This document shows positions 1 to 9,960 of a stretch of 64,000 nt of DNA, in pieces; within the stretch, counting starts at the first letter, position 1, and each line of letters opens with the position of its first letter. The notes below the pieces were generated by a model. That model saw only the letters and a list, made by a program, of their open reading frames with translations, had not been told where the DNA came from and did no database searches. Source of the DNA: Gracilariopsis chorda (Eukaryota; Rhodophyta; Florideophyceae; Gracilariales; Gracilariaceae); NCBI GenBank assembly GCA_003194525.1, contig NBIV01000067.1:186001-250000 (forward strand), in the 5' to 3' direction. The position numbers were made by a program, and so were the translations under genes.

Positions 1-2049
1 CATTGGCTTCTCATGAACATATTCACATTCTTGCTCATCTCTACTCATTAGACCTGTGGTATCCCATGTTTTCTGAGTTAGTTCATCAGCCAATTGGAAA
101 TAGAAGTGATGCGGACTCTTCACTTTTCTGGTTCCATTTGTGGCTCTGTACAAATTCCACGCGTCCACAATACAAATCAATAAAAGAGAGCAATTCACTC
201 GAAATGACCACTCTTTCACTTCAATTTTCTTCTCCAGATTCAGACCATCTTGTCTGCATCTGTTATGGCGCTCGACCATTGAACAGTTCTTGTAGTACTC
301 TTCACACACTTCAGGAATTGCGACCTCCAATTCCACTTTCTTAGAAATATTTCCCTTCCGTCTCCACCTTTCTCGAATAATAGGAGAACCAGGATTAACC
401 GTGCCAGAGGTTGATACGAAATACCTTCTTTCTCTGTCCATCCACATTATAGCCATTATATCATTATTGATAATGCTTCCTTTTGGTAGCATAGATACAA
501 AATCTCCCCTGTCCGATAGAGTAGTTTCGGAGAGATGTGTCATAGGATATTCACGAGTAGCATTTTTGACAACTCCAGTAGACCTTAAACATTTGTCCAG
601 TAATGCTTTCGCGGTACTGACAGACGCAAAAAAGGAATCTGCACATACCAACCTTTCTGATCCAAATCATGGTTGCACTAAGCGAAGTAAGACTGCCGTT
701 CCATGGGCGTTATCAGAATCAAAAACTTGTTCCGGAATATTTGCACCCATATTGAGCTCAATGTTCATCATTATGCCACTTCGTGCATAACATACGGCCT
801 TCATTTCAAGATTTTCCGGCTTTCTATCTAATGCCGTACAGTGTGGGAGCCCGACATCAATCTAATTACCGCCTAATCCGTACCATCGTGAAATTCCTTC
901 TTCAACACATAAGGCATGTGATGGTGTGACAAAAGACCGACAATGGTCATTGATTGCCTTCAAAAAATCTGCTACGAAGGGCCAACGTGCGACTCCCTGC
1001 TCTTCAGTCACACCATTTCTGCTGAACCATATTGAACTTCTAAGCATTTCAAATCTGTTCCTTGACATCACAAGACCAATATTTGGCTGAGGAATAAACT
1101 TAGAAAAAGGCTCGAGGCTCTAAAGATCCCGTCTGTTAGAGCACTCAATCCGAGTCATGAGGATAATAATTCCAAGGAATTTGAGCAGTTCTCCCCCTGA
1201 AGTCCTCCGAATGTCTTTGCTTTCTAGTCGAACATTCGTTCTGTTCACTATAATCTGCAAATGCTGCATAGGGAACATCCAAAGGAAAAAATCTAATGCG
1301 CTCATGTTTGGAAGAACGTGAAGAGGTGAGATAAAATCTCCGACTGGGCCAACCACTTTCCACTGATGCATTTGCATACAACCATTCAGAGAACCCAACG
1401 TCGTACATGTTTCCCACACACGACCATGAATCACAGTTGATTGGACTGGTGCATTTTTGCTTAATAAAATTGTGAGGCTGCAAAACTTGCATCTGAGATG
1501 GTGTGACAAGAGCATCTTCCTCGATATTTTGCATCTTAATGGGTTAAAACTTGGTAATATATTCTTTTGATTCACTGCCTCGTCAACACTGGTACCTATT
1601 GTGCAACTGGATAGAGGTAGAGCTACTTCTTTTTCTCGGTTGGGTAGACTAAACTTCACAGTCAGAAAAGTGAGATTTTGATTGTTTACCTTCCTAATGT
1701 CAACATTGAGGACAGAACCTTGTACCGTTTTTAACTTCCATAGAGATCCATAGTAACGTTTACATTTAGCGTCATTTGTAACCAGACAAGCACGGCTGTT
1801 GACAGTTGTTCCAACAGTTGTGCGAAGATCTGTGGACGGGGCCATTGTATACGAATGTTGTTGACGATAGTGCTTGATGTGACAGCTACGACTGTTGGTG
1901 ATGTGTTGTGGACATGGTTCAGCGCTGCCGGCGTAGAAGACATGATGAGAAGGTCAAAGTGAAAAAGTTTTTGGAAAAGTTTTAAGGTTTTGATAAAGTT
2001 CTAGAGTAATTAAAATTGACCTCATATGAGGTCGCTGGTCAGATAGACA
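1..2049 (-). mobile_element. piggyBac-like DNA transposon, copy 1 (runs off the left edge)
   Basis: The right end carries the inverted terminal repeat read on the minus strand as TGTCTATCTGACC (2049 downward), followed inward by the palindrome GACCTCATATGAGGTC (2018-2033). The same signature is at both ends of the copy at 9961-12827, which also encodes a matching protein. The flank beyond the terminus reads CTAGCTAG. The other end lies outside the window, because sequence near position 1 still matches an internal part of the second copy. The element is decayed, with its transposase broken into several frames. Confidence 0.85.
3..1943 (-). pseudogene. piggyBac-type transposase relic (DDE_Tnp_1_7)
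   Basis: Read on the minus strand, the N-terminal frame (1845-1120) ends in the family segment FFLWMFP...GGELLKFLGIIILM. The next frame (1071-862) carries MSRNRFEMLRSSIWFSRNG and then CVEEGISRWYGLGG, the position of the first catalytic acid in piggyBac transposases; Glu-Glu stands where Asp-Glu is usual. Farther down, around 400-190, the minus strand still reads like RYFVSTSGT...IIRERWRR and EEYYKNCSMVERHN, matching copy 2 at 11600-11800. Frame changes and stops separate the blocks, so no full transposase is made. The C-terminal zinc ribbon is beyond the window edge. Confidence 0.85.
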
Positions 2050-2486
2050 CTAGCTAGTTAAATCAACAGCTTTGCTATCCTTAAAATGCCTCTTCACCCC
2101 GCAGCAGCTCTGGTTAACCAGTACTCTTGGAACCTTCGTCCAGGAGCAGACAACGGTCATGTTCGCACAAGTAGGAACCGTCAATCCTTCGTCAAAAAGA
2201 ATATGACGGCGGCGAGGGAAGATGGCCTTTACGTGCTCACGCAGTACCTTTACTGATCCGAGACCCGCTGTTACTCTCTTCTCACGTGCCTAAACATTGG
2301 CGATAGTCCTCACAGTTTGACCCGCGTGATATATCTGCAGCCTCAAGTTGGGAAGGCTACCGTCTTCAGCGCGAGATCGTTCGCGAGCCCCTTCCACAAT
2401 ACCGCAGCACCCGTCCAACCCACCGGCACATCCGGTTAGCGCACTACACAGTCTCGCTAGTTCAATTTTGTAGCCTACAGTGTTCC
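2050..2486. other. intergenic, nothing recognised
   Basis: The stretch lies between the piggyBac terminus and the stop codon of the PP-loop gene. It contains only short open frames with no recognisable motif. The 3' untranslated region of the minus-strand gene at 2487-4384 must fall here. Confidence 0.5.
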
Positions 2487-4384
2487 TCACTCTCCCATGC
2501 TGTGTTTGCTACGCCCGTAAAACAATTGGCCTATAGTTTCCCGTCGTGGGCTGCTGCTCGTGTCGACCAGTGTTCCCGGGCGGTGTGTAAACGCCCAGAC
2601 GGCTGATGGGCCGTGCATCGCCTCTACAACGCCTTCATCTACGTACATCTCCCTAATCCGAGCGCCTCTAAACCACGACATTCTCTGCTTCATAGTCGGT
2701 TTCCTTATATACGCCTTGTCCAGAACTTTACGCGCATCTGCTGCTTGCCATACAGCATGCTGGACATCTTGCTCCAGCAGGTCAGCTTCGGACTTCACCA
2801 TGCTATGAAGCACTGTACCGTACTTCTGGAGGAGACGATCTAGACTAATTGAATGCTGTCCCCAGTACACACGGTCAAAGTTCTGAGAAACCCCCACAAC
2901 AGTTGGAAGACCTTTCTCGAATGAGTGCTTTCGTTTCACAAACCTTAGAGACGGTTCCTTGGCCTTCTTGTCCCTATATCTCTTGTCTTTCGTGAACTCG
3001 TAGATAAACTGCTTCAAAGGTGACTGGCAGCATGTGAGATATATTAGTGTAGTCATGGCACAGAACCGTTAACATATAAAACGTGATGGTTAGAAAACAA
3101 GAAATGTTGACATAGTCTGTTCAACAGTGATACGATGTCGTTGCTTACCTTATACGATAACCAGTCATTCGGGTTAGGTATCTTCTGACCATGGTTATGA
3201 AAACTCCACTGCTCGAAGTCAGGGTGCCGGAAGAAATGTTCGGTTCGGTCGAACATATCAGGCGTAAGTTCATCTTGTCCGAAGATGATTCTCAACGTGA
3301 CATGCTGCCACTTCATGCTATAATTCAGCCACCATAGCATATCAAACACGGTTTCAATTGGGATGGGTGCCTTCTGAACTTGAGGCTCAATCCACCGAAG
3401 CCAGTCCTGCATTGCAGACACTGGGATGACTTCATAGTGTGCAAGCATTCTTGGCATAAAGTCACGCCACCTATCGTTCAGGCGATCCTTGAACATGTTA
3501 CCATACTTAAACGGTGAACGGTGAAACGTCTTGAAACATAACTGGGCGTGCATACTACCACAGATTTGATCACCGAGTTCTCCAGTGACCACTAGAAACG
3601 ATCGCTCACCAGGGCGGGGCTTGTACACGTCGTCTAAGGCGCGTAGCTTTTCGAATGTGACACGCTTTCGTATATGCCGGTAGTAGAACCTATCATATTC
3701 ACGGATGCTGTCAGAGGTTAGGGCTACGATTAAGCGAGACAACCGCACGTTGTTTCGTGCAGCAACGCGCAACATGGCCACGAGTGCTGTAGTGGAATCA
3801 ATACCGCCAGACCATAGTAATTTGACATTCATGTTCTCCCGCTCAGCTCTTTCCCAAATCTGTCGTGCGCGTTCCAAGCAGATTGTGGGAATGGTCTTTG
3901 AAAACGATGGATCAAGTTGTGGAATAGGGTCCACAACCTTCACCCGAATTGACCTTGTAAGGACGCCGGTACGATCAATAAGGTTATGGCCGAAGAAAGA
4001 TTCCATGTAAAACAACATGTCATGTGTCGGAAGTTCGTACCCATTTTGGGCATATCTCAAGCAGTATGGGAGCTTTAAAGAGTAGCTAAGCAATGCACCG
4101 TTTGCGTCGACATCAGCTGAGGAACTTGATCCAGCATTGCGATTCTGTTGATGTTCCGCCCGAATATTTCGTGGCGGTGGGTCCCTTTTTAGAGCTTCGA
4201 TCTCTTCAATGAGCATGCGAACGCCTCTTGAGCCGGGTCCCGCCCAGAGAACTGAGGGTAGAAATATAACTGGGTGATATTGTTCTGTGCCAATATCCAC
4301 AGTGAAAGGACGATAGATGTTCTTCGGAATCCTGTTGGTGTAGGGCCACAGCACTGCGTTACCTTCCGCATCATTCGAACTCAT
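2487..4384 (-). CDS. PP-loop ATP-pyrophosphatase protein, asparagine-synthase-like, one intron
   Basis: Exon 1 runs from ATG at 4384 to 3149 (412 codons). Exon 2 runs from 3023 to the stop at 2487. The 125-nt intron has donor AAG|GTAAGC and acceptor CTGCCAG|TCACC, and both exons meet in phase 0, giving about 590 aa. Exon 1 contains WSGGIDS (around residues 189-195), the PP-loop that binds ATP pyrophosphate, and GELGDQICGS (around 267-276), which resembles the second ATP-site loop of asparagine synthase. The N-terminal glutaminase domain of a true AsnB is not visible, so this is an adenylating domain with an unknown acceptor. The segment spliced onto exon 2 (YK|SPLKQFIYEFT) reads smoothly across the junction. 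Read unspliced, exon 1 stops after 443 codons. The frame is otherwise open, so the gene looks functional. The substrate cannot be told from sequence. Confidence 0.85.
3024..3148 (-). other. spliceosomal intron of the PP-loop gene
   Basis: The 125-nt intron begins GTAAGC and ends CTGCCAG on the minus strand. Splicing it keeps the frame in phase 0 and joins two segments that would otherwise be separate overlapping frames. Confidence 0.8.
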
Positions 4385-5427
4385 TTTGGCGCACTCAATG
4401 ATAGAGAGAGAGACTGACAGACTTTCTTTGCACTTGAAACGGGTCTTTCACACAGCGCTGCGAAATGTCCGCGGAATGCGCCCGCATCATCGAGTTGATA
4501 CAACTGAGCTTAAGTCGTATACGATCGGTACAACAAGGTGCATGCAAGGGCAAATAGAAAACGTAGTCGAGACACTTTGTCAGTGCCGTGCAACAAGAGA
4601 CCCAATAACATGCTATTATTGGAATAGAAGGATACTGCAGCCAGGATACTATGTTGAATGAGGTGGGTGGGGTCCTCGCACTGTAACTTTGTTGCATGGT
4701 GACTTGAAGACCCATGCCGGTTAGATTACCCAGCTGTACAACGGACGACTGCAAGGGTTATGAAGGTTGGTAAGTTACGCCGTCCGTCGCTGCCAACCAC
4801 CACCTCAGTTCGACTTGGCGTCTTCCAACGAGAAGAGTAGTACTGTCTTCGCAAAGCATTGGTACAACGGTACCTGAGAGAAATAACCGGCAGAGATATG
4901 GAAGAAGGTGGTACGTGAGGAGGCGTTTGATTTGCAGGATTGTTGGTATCGGAGGTAAGGGTTGACAGGGTTACTGCAACTGTAGCTGGCGGAGCCCGTC
5001 CAAAAAAACGAGAAGCTGTCCCAGACATGAATGCCGTCCAGGCAACTCCGGAGCTCTATCACTCTTGATAGCCTTTCCGCCATTTACGACTAATGAATAG
5101 TGCGGCTGTGATGCAAATGAATCTTTCGAATAACCCATTCTGTGCACGCCCTGGATCGAAGTGTACACGTATCTTGCGGCGTGTACGGTCATAGCCTTAC
5201 TCTGATAACAGACGAGACGGCTACTTGAAGACAACCTTCACTACGAAAAAGCAGGACAAGGCTACTCAATAAAGCCTTGGGAACTACCATAGTTAGATAC
5301 CTTGGTAACCTTATACACTCTAAACCTTCGCAGAGCCATTTTGTCCCCTGTGCGCCCCTATAACACGTGTCTGTCGACACAACGACGCCTGCTCTCAACC
5401 TCCACGTGCTCCAAGCTAGATATCTAC
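4385..5427. other. intergenic, about 1 kb, nothing recognised
   Basis: The stretch separates two minus-strand genes and must hold the promoter of the PP-loop gene and the 3' end of the hydrolase gene. Several overlapping frames of 60-120 codons exist on both strands, but none has a motif, a good start, or agreement with its neighbours. Confidence 0.5.
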
Positions 5428-6676
5428 TTATCCAATGACCAAAGTCTCTACACGAGGATTGGTGACTGAAAGGCCCGTAAGAAGGACAGGATCCCGTTTT
5501 TCAAAGAATACTCGATAACTTCGGCAAAGAACGGACGCTACACTCGAAATCACTGTGCGTTGCGTTTGAAAGTCAGTGCGGAACAGTCCTTCGGGCAGCG
5601 GGCGTGGAATGGAACATCGAGTTACCATTGAAGAGTTCGTGAAATCATTTGGCGCGAAATGATTCGCTTCCGAAAAGCGGACGTCCACAAGGTTGCCGCT
5701 TGGCTGTAACACTGGTTCATACTGTTCCATGAAGTACTTGGAAGCGCCAAGAATGAAGAATTGATCATGGGGTATAGCGTATTTGAATGGTAGATAGAGT
5801 CTATACACAGAGTGAAAACAATTTCGAGTTGGTCAGTTCCCGATTTGTCATCCCACTCATCTCCAATGCGGGAGTGGTTGCTTCTTGTCCCGAAAGGGCA
5901 CTGCAGGTCGCTGATCAATTGAATTGCATTATACGTACCCTCCTTCGAACATCATCACACCTACAACTCGCGCCTCGGGCGGTAGGGCGCGGAAATCTTC
6001 ACATAAGAACGCAATCGGAGATCTACCGAGCGGATCAGTTATCGCGCATGTACCAGCTACAAGCTGCAACGCTGTAGTTCCCCCGAAGCTGTGGCCGAAA
6101 AGGATGATGCGATCGACAAGGATCTTGCGCAGCAACCAGCGCGGCCGCGGTTGCGGTCGCGACAGAACATGTTCCAGAAGGCTAACTCAAGCATTCCGCA
6201 CACAAGCAAAAGAGCAGTTAGATGAATGGTGAGGCAACCAGATGGGTCACGTGTTCGGACTGGACGTACCTGGAAACAAGCGCAGCGGACGTGAACTGGC
6301 CATTTTCTGGGCATGGCGGGTCAAATGTTGTAGTGTAAGCGACATGCTCAGCGAGCCCCGGAGGTGAACCTGGTGGAATTGGACGCTGGTCGTAGTCCGG
6401 AATAGCAACAATGAACCCTCGGTACGCGAGCTCATGTGAAAGTTGTGTATAGTAGCCCGGAAGCACCAACCCACCCGGGAGAATAAACACCAGGGGACTT
6501 CTGCGTACAGGCCGTTTAGCATATAGCGTGAAAGCCACCGTTGTGGGTCGGGAGGTGTTGGTACTCAAGTCGTATAGTTGGTGAGGAACGCGGATGATTG
6601 TTTTCACGAACTTCTTACGGTGTGAAGCAGTGGTCAAGTGTAGAAGGAGAAGGAAAAACGCGAGAGCAATCTTCAT
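5428..6676 (-). CDS. secreted alpha/beta hydrolase (chlorophyllase / lipase-like), three exons
   Basis: The start is ATG at 6676. Exons are 6676-6270, 6181-5939 and 5800-5428, and the introns are 88 and 138 nt. Both introns have donor GTACGT, and the phases fit exactly (phase 2 at each junction), giving about 340 aa. Intron 1 has a CTAAC branch-point-like motif before a pyrimidine run. Residues 1-18 form a signal peptide (MKIALAFFLLLLHLTTAS). Then come the oxyanion-strand region PLVFILPGG, the nucleophile elbow GHSFGG in exon 2 (around 163-168), and EANHF in exon 3, a good candidate for the catalytic His. The order fits alpha/beta hydrolases of the chlorophyllase/PAF-acetylhydrolase type, which cleave esters. 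A lipase or cutinase-like esterase is equally possible. No inactivating change is seen. Confidence 0.82.
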
Positions 6677-6906
6677 TTTCTATTGCATAAAAAACACTTT
6701 GTTGTTGCTGTTGTGCGAATGCACGAGAAAGCTGAGGCCGTGTAACGCATGTTGCGTCTTTGCAGTTTTAAGTGAAGAAGGATGGTACTGAATAGGAAGA
6801 CATGGGCAAAGTCTGCAGCATCCGTGCTTTCATCAAGTTACATGTTAGGCATTCCTCCCCCAACTGTTGCCCTAAGTGAAAAAGACTGGGAGGGGGTGGA
6901 GTCCCT

Positions 6907-7981
6907 ATGAGATTCGATCTCATTTTAAGGGCCAACCCCTCTCGCCGCTTCCACCCCAGGGGTCTCTCGCCTTCAGCGTGGCGACCAACACGCGAACTCG
7001 TCGCGCCGCTGATGGCAGCAGCGCCGCCACAGACTCCACCACCTCCAAGCCCAATGGCCACAATCTCCGCCGCCACATCACGCGCGCCGCGCACCCACGC
7101 CGCCGACGCGCAGCAACAAAAACGTCGCTACGGGCGCGCCATCAAGCAGCAAGCCGACGCGCAAGCTAAGCTTGCGCTCGCCAACCTTTTGCAAACCGGC
7201 GTGCCCAGCGTCAAGCAAGAGACCCCCAGCGCGCACCAGCTCTTCAAGGGTGCTGCCAAGCAGCGCCGCTCCGCGCAGACGCTCTTCAAACTCGCCAAAG
7301 CAAACATGGACAACCCCGTCTCATCCGCCACTGCGCAACGCGCTGTTCTACCTGCTTCAAGAGTCGGTGCACCTCGAGAAAAGCGCCGAGGCGCTGCATG
7401 CCTCCGCCTCGTTGCTCTACCGTGCGCCGTACAAAAGCAGGTTTAAATATGACCCCGACCGCGCTGTGCAGCTTCACGAACGCGCCATCACTCACTTTTG
7501 TTCGCCAGTCACAGATTATCTGCGCTCTGTTGCCTACCTGCTCGCTTCCCATAAGGTCTCCAAGCACGACCCTGTGCGCAGCGTCGCCCTGTACAAACAC
7601 TACATCAAGCTCACACAGGACCTTCGCTCCATGAACAACCTGGGTATTCTGTATCACTGCTGCAAGCCGTCCGTCAAACCCAACCGGCGTCGGGCGCGGA
7701 TGTGGTATGAACGAGCGTTTAAACGAGCGCAGTTTCCGTACGCCCAAGCTCGTCCCGTCCCCACCTGCCCGCGCCGTGGCGCACCTGAATCGCGGCACCG
7801 TGCCTTTACACCGCGGCCTGTGTCGCCCGCCTTGAATGTCATTCCTTCCGCCTCTACCCGCCCGCCGCTCTTCCAGACATATTTCGCTTTCTGTCGTCTC
7901 ACCACCGCCGCCACCATTCGCAGTACCGCATCTCTATTGCAACGTATACACGCAAGAAGAAGCAGTTTATTGACATCATAA
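6907..7981 (+). pseudogene. Sel1-like (TPR-related) repeat protein relic
   Basis: Two overlapping frames share one repeat protein. The first (6907-7446) has Ala/Gly/Tyr spacing typical of Sel1 repeats (RYGRAIKQQADAQAKLALA, then AHQLFKGAAKQRRSAQTLF). The second (7172-7981) continues it with AVQLHERAITH, SMNNLGILYH and RARMWYERAF. The change of frame falls near 7310-7330, with no convincing splice pair between them. The C-terminal 80 codons of the second frame lose the repeat pattern, suggesting another frame change near 7745. Sel1 repeats form alpha-solenoid scaffolds. The block is clearly more GC-rich than its flanks. It is probably a decayed or partial gene; a sequencing error could explain the first frame change. 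Confidence 0.55.
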
Positions 7982-8000
7982 GGAAAGATGGTAGCATATA

Positions 8001-8429
8001 TTAGTCCTCCCTCTGCAATTCTTCATCTATTGCTGTGGCCACCGCAAGCATAACACCCCTCACAAGGGGACGCCGACGAATCCGCGCCACGAATACCATT
8101 CCTTCGAGAATCCCTTGTATATATAAAAGGGGAAGGCGCTCCAAACGATATTGAAGGGAAGGCTGCAGCTCACCTACTTTCTGATGACCATCCGCTAGAG
8201 CCAGGAGTAGGCCACCAAACTGGGCAACATCGTGAGATGGGTTGATGGCGCTGTCCTCAGGCATCAGACCATACTCTGCCTGAATTGAGAGCGCCTCTTC
8301 GGTGGAAGGCCCGGCCTCGGAAGCTTCGTCATCGATGAAACGATTGCGTTTACAAGGTGGTTCCGGGGACGAATCGTCGGATATCTCTCGAACAAGCCTG
8401 GTGACATTCGGACGTGGATGTTTAGGCAT
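8001..8429 (-). CDS. hypothetical protein, 142 aa
   Basis: The frame is open from ATG at 8429 to the stop at 8001. The N-terminal 50 residues are basic, then acidic and Ser/Pro-rich (a KRNRF motif could be a nuclear localisation signal). The C-terminal half looks alpha-helical, with a LEGMVFVARIRRRPLVRG segment. I do not recognise the family. A TATATAAAAGG-like string at about 8114-8125 lies inside the frame and so is not its promoter. There is no other evidence for a gene. Confidence 0.35.
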   Translation of the reverse strand: MPKHPRPNVTRLVREISDDSSPEPPCKRNRFIDDEASEAGPSTEEALSIQAEYGLMPEDSAINPSHDVAQFGGLLLALADGHQKVGELQPSLQYRLERLPLLYIQGILEGMVFVARIRRRPLVRGVMLAVATAIDEELQRED

Positions 8430-9588
8430 AGTGGAGTGGTTGGAACAATGTTGCTGGAATCATCTGGTGCGGGAACAACGTACTATATAGACTCAGAAAT
8501 ACCCTAGGAGGTACAATGCCTTTCGCCAAACTGGTCCGTCATGGCGAGGAAGTGTCCCATGACCGATTGTTATGAGTTGTTACTTAAACCTAGTATGCGA
8601 AACTAGAGGGTATTCATATAGAACGATTGTCTATAAAAGCCCGAGTTCGGTGGCCTCTAAGCCAACTCGGGCCAGATCACTTCTCCTCTCTTCGGCAACC
8701 CCCACCTTCTCTTAGAGCAGTCTGCTCCTCCCTGCCATCAACCACACTTTTCCCCATCTACTCTTTCACTTGGTGCAGCTTGGTCTCCCGCACCTTTACA
8801 CGTGCTTTTACTAACACCGCCCTTGTTTGGGCTCATCATCTGTGGCACGGTGCACTTCGGCCGCATACTAGACCTAAAGTCTTGATCGTGCGTGTTGGCC
8901 GTGGTGCTATATCAGGAGTGGTCATCAGCACTACGCTAGATCTAAGGTTTTGATCGCGTAGGTTATCCGCTGGTGCAGTCTCTTCGCTACATTGTCCCAA
9001 GCTTGTTCGCTTGTTATACAATCACTACCTGGTTCCTTTGCTACGTAATACATTGGTTATTTGACGCAGTTTGTTTCTGTTTACTACATTGGCATTGCAC
9101 GCCTGTGCTGGTACTCTCGAGCTACGATTCCATTTCTGACCCGCACTCCAGTGAACAAGGGTACAAAAAGGACTGTCATCGTCCGGTGTCGTGACAACGT
9201 GCAACATGACACTCACATTACACAAAGCAATCTGATAGGATGAGATACGGCGAAGGAGATGGAAATCCGGTTGGGACGTGCAAAGGCAGGCGGCCAGGGA
9301 ATTCCGCAGTGCAACCTCCTTGCAACTCTGAATGGTTTTCCGATCGTTCGAGTGCGATTCCCTGGAACGCAGGATTTCAAGGCGCGTGAAAGGCTGGCTC
9401 ATTGCCAGGCAGGTGGACTCTCCTTTCTTGGGCGCGAGGACAGCAGTCTTGGCCAGCTCTCCTAGAACACTTGCCCGAAGCTCCGGTCAGGGCAGCAGTC
9501 TTGCCAACACGAGGAACTCCGGAGGCCAACCAGGGTAAAATTAGGATTATTAAACTACCGTTGCGAACGGTAAAGGGTTGGGGACTAG
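8430..9588. other. about 1.1 kb without recognised genes; one strong hairpin
   Basis: Short frames on both strands carry no motifs. A 9-bp inverted repeat GCCCGAGTT / AACTCGGGC lies at about 8639-8672. Two loosely similar blocks about 70 bp apart (near 8868 and 8936: tagacctaaagtcttgatcg and tagatctaaggttttgatcg) suggest a small old duplication. Confidence 0.4.
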
Positions 9589-9956
9589 TGTCTATCGGAC
9601 CGCTGCCCTCATATGAGGTCAAAAAAATCAACTTAACCTTTAATTTTAGTTGTTTTGATCGCAGTTTTTCGCCTTTTGTAGTCCGTATAAGCTATGCAAC
9701 CTGTTTTTTTTGTATAGCAAAAATTCTAAGCCTCTGTTCTTTATTCTCGGTGAGAAGCAGAAACATAAGACAACCAGATCGTTTAATAGAGATGTCCTTG
9801 AAAAATATGTCGAATTTACTACAGAGCTTCAGAAAACAGCCTTTTTTGATATCAAAAACGTACTTTTGATTCAAAAACGTTCCTGACGCGTGTATGAAAG
9901 GTTCAAAACCTTCACCAAATCATCATTTGGCAACATTACATCCGGGCGGATAGACA
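9589..9956 (+). mobile_element. short non-autonomous piggyBac-like element (MITE-like)
   Basis: The left end is TGTCTATCGGACC (9589) followed by the palindrome CCTCATATGAGG (9607-9618). The right end reads CGGATAGACA (to 9956), the complement of the left terminus. The flanks are CTAG on the left and TTAG on the right. The 368-bp interior is AT-rich and has no transposase sequence; a TCAAAAACGT string occurs twice near 9855-9885. It presumably depended on transposase from a longer copy. Its right end directly abuts the next element. Confidence 0.75.
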
Positions 9957-9960
9957 TTAG

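Noticed and set aside
4395-5398. Overlapping minus-strand frames of 60-120 codons
   Set aside because: Several use non-ATG starts, share no motifs, and no splice pattern joins them. Treated as intergenic.
5801-5938. Alternative acceptor CTGCAG near 5900 in the hydrolase gene
   Set aside because: It leads to a stop within 40 codons, while the acceptor at 5802-5801 joins in phase to the His-containing part.
8639-8672. tRNA gene
   Set aside because: The stem-loop lacks D, anticodon and T arms. No convincing tRNA was found anywhere in the window.
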